From: Cryptomeria japonica
Taxonomy: Eukaryota; Streptophyta; Pinopsida; Cupressales; Cupressaceae
DNA: 64,000 nucleotides
Direction: 5' to 3'
Assembly: GCF_030272615.1 (NCBI RefSeq)
Contig: NC_081408.1
Span: 402,161,889 to 402,225,888 of the forward strand
The notes beneath the pieces were generated by a model. That model was not told where the DNA came from, made no database searches, and saw nothing but the letters and a program-made list of their open reading frames with translations. The translations under genes were made by a program, and so were the position numbers. Of the stretch, positions 60,901 through 64,000 are shown one piece after another (the first letter of the stretch is position 1; every line of letters starts with the position of its first letter).

Positions 60901-62893
60901 ATATGATGTATTTATACTCGTTGGAATCGACACAAAATGAAATTTAAGAATATGCGAACAAAATAAAATAATAAAATTCACCCAAGGAAATTAAATTTAA
61001 AAATAATGCAACCTTTTGGAGGAAGAACATCTCCAGCACAGTCAAAACTAAGACAATACTCAACAACCTTGAATATAAAATATAGCAAGGATAATATATG
61101 ACTCAAATACATTTAAAAAGACATTCCACCTAACAAATAACACCCATACAAAGGAGGATGAGCGAAAATGAGAAGGGAAGTTCTGTGAGTCTTCCCTATG
61201 ACAGAGCCAGACTGGGGGCTCACAAAGACTCTCCTCTTTCTCAGATTCACAATCTCCATATGAACTCATCTACTAGAATAAAATATCCTTAATAAAAATA
61301 AATAAAAATTAATATGATGCATACAAAGACCTATACAAAATCTGCAAGACATTCCCCATTATTTCCAAAACTATAAACCAAGCAAAAGAATCTAGAATCC
61401 CATGGCTTCCCATTCCAAATCTAACAAGCCTAAAGAGAATGCGTAAACCTGATCCCTTTTTACCAAACAAATCAAACACGGAGAAAACAAGTTTTAGAAC
61501 TTGGAAAGCAAAACAAGAAACCAATGGAGAGGCCTCCAACCTGCAACTCATGTGATGGTTTGTAGCTGAAGGAGAGCCCTCAAGCTTTTGCAATTCCACT
61601 CTAAGCTAAATTCCCACCAAATCCAAGCCCAAACAAGCCTCCAAGAATTCAAGCCAAAATAATGGAACTTGTGAACAGTCACAGGCATTCCATTAAAACA
61701 TGAAAAGCTCTAGAAACCCTAATCTTCCAACAAATAGGATTATTCCTTTTTGGAATATTCCCCCCCTACCCTATAGTTTTCAAAATCATTTGCCCATTCG
61801 AAATCCACCAATGAGAGAATAGGGTAGGTGAGGAAAATGAAAATTTAATATAAGATATAAGTGGGATTAATTTATTTTTTATATCCAAGTATATTATTAT
61901 TCCACTATATAAATATTAATGCACAAACTATAGTTTACTTAGAAAATAATATTTAATCCACCATAGGCTATAATTAATTTAATTAAATAATCACAAGGGA
62001 AGAACATAATTAAATAAATGAGGCACTAAATAGTTAAATACTCAAACCAATAAAATATTAAACATTAATTAAATAATCCTTACAAAATTATTAATTAAAT
62101 AGATACTATAATTCTAAAAATCATAAATCAAATAATCAAATGCTCAAATAGATAAAATTAAATAGTCAAAATAAATATTACTAACTATTAAATCATGCAT
62201 CAAATAATCAAATAGTCAACCACAACAAAAATAACCACATAGCCAAATAGATCAACCATACTCACAAATTGAAAGAGCCAAGCTGACAACTGACATGACA
62301 AATTGTGCATAGTGACAGTCTTAGACCTAGAGTACGTGAACAGAACTTATGTCATCTCCGAACCATATAAGCCATTGGAACTAAAGACGCGTTCAGGCCT
62401 ATGAAGCCAGGTGGAGTCGATGTCTGGTGCCTGCAAAGTCCCGCAACCACAAAATGACAATACAACATATACGTATATGTATCATAACAGGCAAGTGATA
62501 GAGTCGCAACGACACATCCCACTCACAAATGAGTGATGTGGAATCGTCCCTATCACGAAGACAGTCAAATAATAGTCAAACACATCTCATAAGCATCTCA
62601 TCAAATGTAATCATGAAATAAGGTTCGTGTAATCATAACCAACATTAAATCCATGATCAATATAATCTATCACATAATAAACATATAGTATCTATCAAAT
62701 CACATGACAATAATGATAGTATCAACATCGTATAAATCATCCTAAAATAGCATATGCCTGATAATGTCTATCATCACAATGCGTAATTAAAACACATGAA
62801 TATTCATCATCCAAATCATCATAAATAATCGAGGTAAGTCTATCACGCATGAATTAAAAGTCAACTCTAATCAAAACAAGTCTGGACACTACA
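57972..62893. mobile_element. Giant LTR-like element (4.9 kb), TSD TGAAT
   Basis: Ends are TGTAATGCCC and GGACACTACA, flanked by perfect TGAAT (57967-57971 and 62894-62898). It is homologous to 33570-43701 (minus its nested element) but about 1.35 kb longer, mostly in the left half. The minus strand would start TGTAGTGTCC. No PBS, PPT, gag or pol was seen, and the ends are not repeated internally. At 60745-60830 there is a short degenerate repeat on the theme GCATATGGTGATCTTTTAGC. It is most simply a very long solo LTR left by recombination between the two LTRs of one element. Confidence 0.75.
60745..60830 (+). repeat. Short degenerate tandem repeat (GCATATG...TTTTAGC)
   Basis: About four copies of a unit of roughly 22-26 bp (GCATATGG, a TGAT-like spacer, then CTTTTAGC). 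Related GCATAT/GCACAT words are spread through the corresponding part of the other giant element near 35305-35340 and 41932-42080. Confidence 0.65.
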
Positions 62894-63880
62894 TGAATCT
62901 TGTTATATACTTATTGCCTTTTATTCAATCTACTGTCCTTACTTTGATAGTGAGTGCTACAACTATCCTTTGCTGTCCTACGTTGTCTATGCTTTTGATG
63001 GATGCGCATTCCTTGTCTTTTACTTGCCCTTGGCCCCTATGGTTATCAATAATCACAAGAGTCTCAAGAATTATGTAACTGCTCTTATGCTCATGCTTTG
63101 ATGATGTGCCTTTAGCTGTCAATGTGTAGACACAAGTCTGTGCTCTTTGGAGGATGATTTCCTTCTTAGTTTACTGTATTCTACTGTCAAAACCCTATAC
63201 CTCATAAGAATATTACAAATTGGCTTATTGAGGTACATGATTGATATTATCACTTTCACCATAGATTGCACTGTGAAAATACCTTCTAGACTTTACTGTG
63301 AATAATGAATCTTTAAGGTCTGTTGAGAATGTATCTTTGAATAGGACTGTGAGGCTGCAATGTCTTTAATGACCTTCAGGAGGTTGGCAACACTACTCTA
63401 AGACTGTATCTTACACTGCTCTTGACCATTTAAGCCCGCAAACTACCTGTCTTATTCATTTGGCTTCATGATCATTTGACCTTGGGTAGTAAAAAGGATC
63501 TTGACTGTGGCTCTCTATTTGTTCTTGACATAAATGATGCCCTCAAAACCTTGTGTTGCCTATTTGTTGTCCATCAATGGATTAACTCTTGACTGTATCA
63601 GAGCAGCTACTCTTATCATTTTTCTCATAGATTCAAGCACATTCTTGATCCGTATTCTAATGTTCATGGGTGCAGTGACCTTGTAGATGCATCTTGAACA
63701 TGTATATCAAAACTTTGACTATGAATTTATTTCTATTTGCTGAATCTTTGAGCTCAATATAGCAGATTAAAATATTTCTTCATTTTGTATTGGTGTTCAT
63801 TCATAAACAAAGACTTAGACATACCCATATCATACACAAAATAATGAGAAAAGAGCTGCGATTTCCACTAAAGACTGCCT
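62894..63880. other. ACTGT/ACTGC-rich noncoding sequence, right part
   Basis: Twelve ACTGT/ACTGC words in about 1 kb, continuing the pattern left of the giant insertion. No reading frame with a recognisable domain. Confidence 0.55.
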
Positions 63881-63926
63881 TATAAAGATGACTTTAAAGG
63901 GCGTATAAAGATGACTTTAAAGGGCG
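63881..63926 (+). repeat. Perfect 23-bp tandem duplication
   Basis: Two identical copies of TATAAAGATG-ACTTTAAAGGGCG abut at 63881-63903 and 63904-63926. Being perfect in an otherwise decayed region, it is likely recent or an assembly stutter. Confidence 0.9.
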
Positions 63927-64000
63927 TAGAAGGAAACCCTACCTCATCATGCACTTTAGCTAGAACTTCTCCGATCTTATGGTAACTGGTGTGTGAAGCC

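Overview
The window is repeat-dominated, AT-rich nuclear DNA from a plant with a large genome. Every protein-coding signal I recognise belongs to a retrotransposon: Ty1/Copia, Ty3/Gypsy of the Tat type, and an L1-type LINE with a plant-style RNase H domain. No host gene, rRNA, tRNA gene or CRISPR array was found. The repeat load, very long LTRs and old, transition-rich decay would fit a conifer or other gymnosperm, but that is inference. Coordinates of ancient remnants are approximate.

Layout. (a) 1-3781: 5' part of a minus-strand Copia element (integrase, protease, gag, PBS, 5' LTR) running off the left edge. (b) 3782-5267: an old Gypsy-like LTR with a little flanking sequence. (c) 4640-17650: a tandem array of about 1.5-kb units, each with ~237-bp inverted arms. 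It is split by a full-length plus-strand Copia element (6195-13657, itself carrying a SINE at 10716-11030) and by an unusual LTR insertion (14602-16072). (d) 18850-21336: a degraded minus-strand Copia. (e) 22844-30266: a nearly complete minus-strand Copia with TATTC target duplications. (f) 30355-30662: a candidate SINE. (g) 33570-43701: a giant LTR-like element (TSD TCCTT) split by a gag-only Gypsy-type element (35369-41926, TSD ACAGT). (h) 43962-44818: a second old LTR, inverted relative to the one at 4420-5267. (i) 47240-47605: Tat-type RNase H remnant. (j) 47704-53072: a 5'-truncated minus-strand LINE with an extra ORF between its RNase H and its poly(A). (k) 53250-54720: Gypsy RT/RNase H remnant. 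(l) 56200-63890: DNA strongly enriched in ACTGT/ACTGC words, split by a second giant LTR-like element (57972-62893, TSD TGAAT).

The insertions form a clear nested history. For several, the pre-insertion site is visible in a paralogous copy inside the same window, so element ends and target duplications can be read directly. None of the elements looks autonomous today: stops, frameshifts and changed catalytic residues are common. The most unusual items are the extra ORF in the LINE 3' region, the gag-only Gypsy element with an internal 64-bp minisatellite, the two giant solo-LTR-like insertions, and the LTR insertion that carries PBS-like and PPT-like sequence inside its target duplications.
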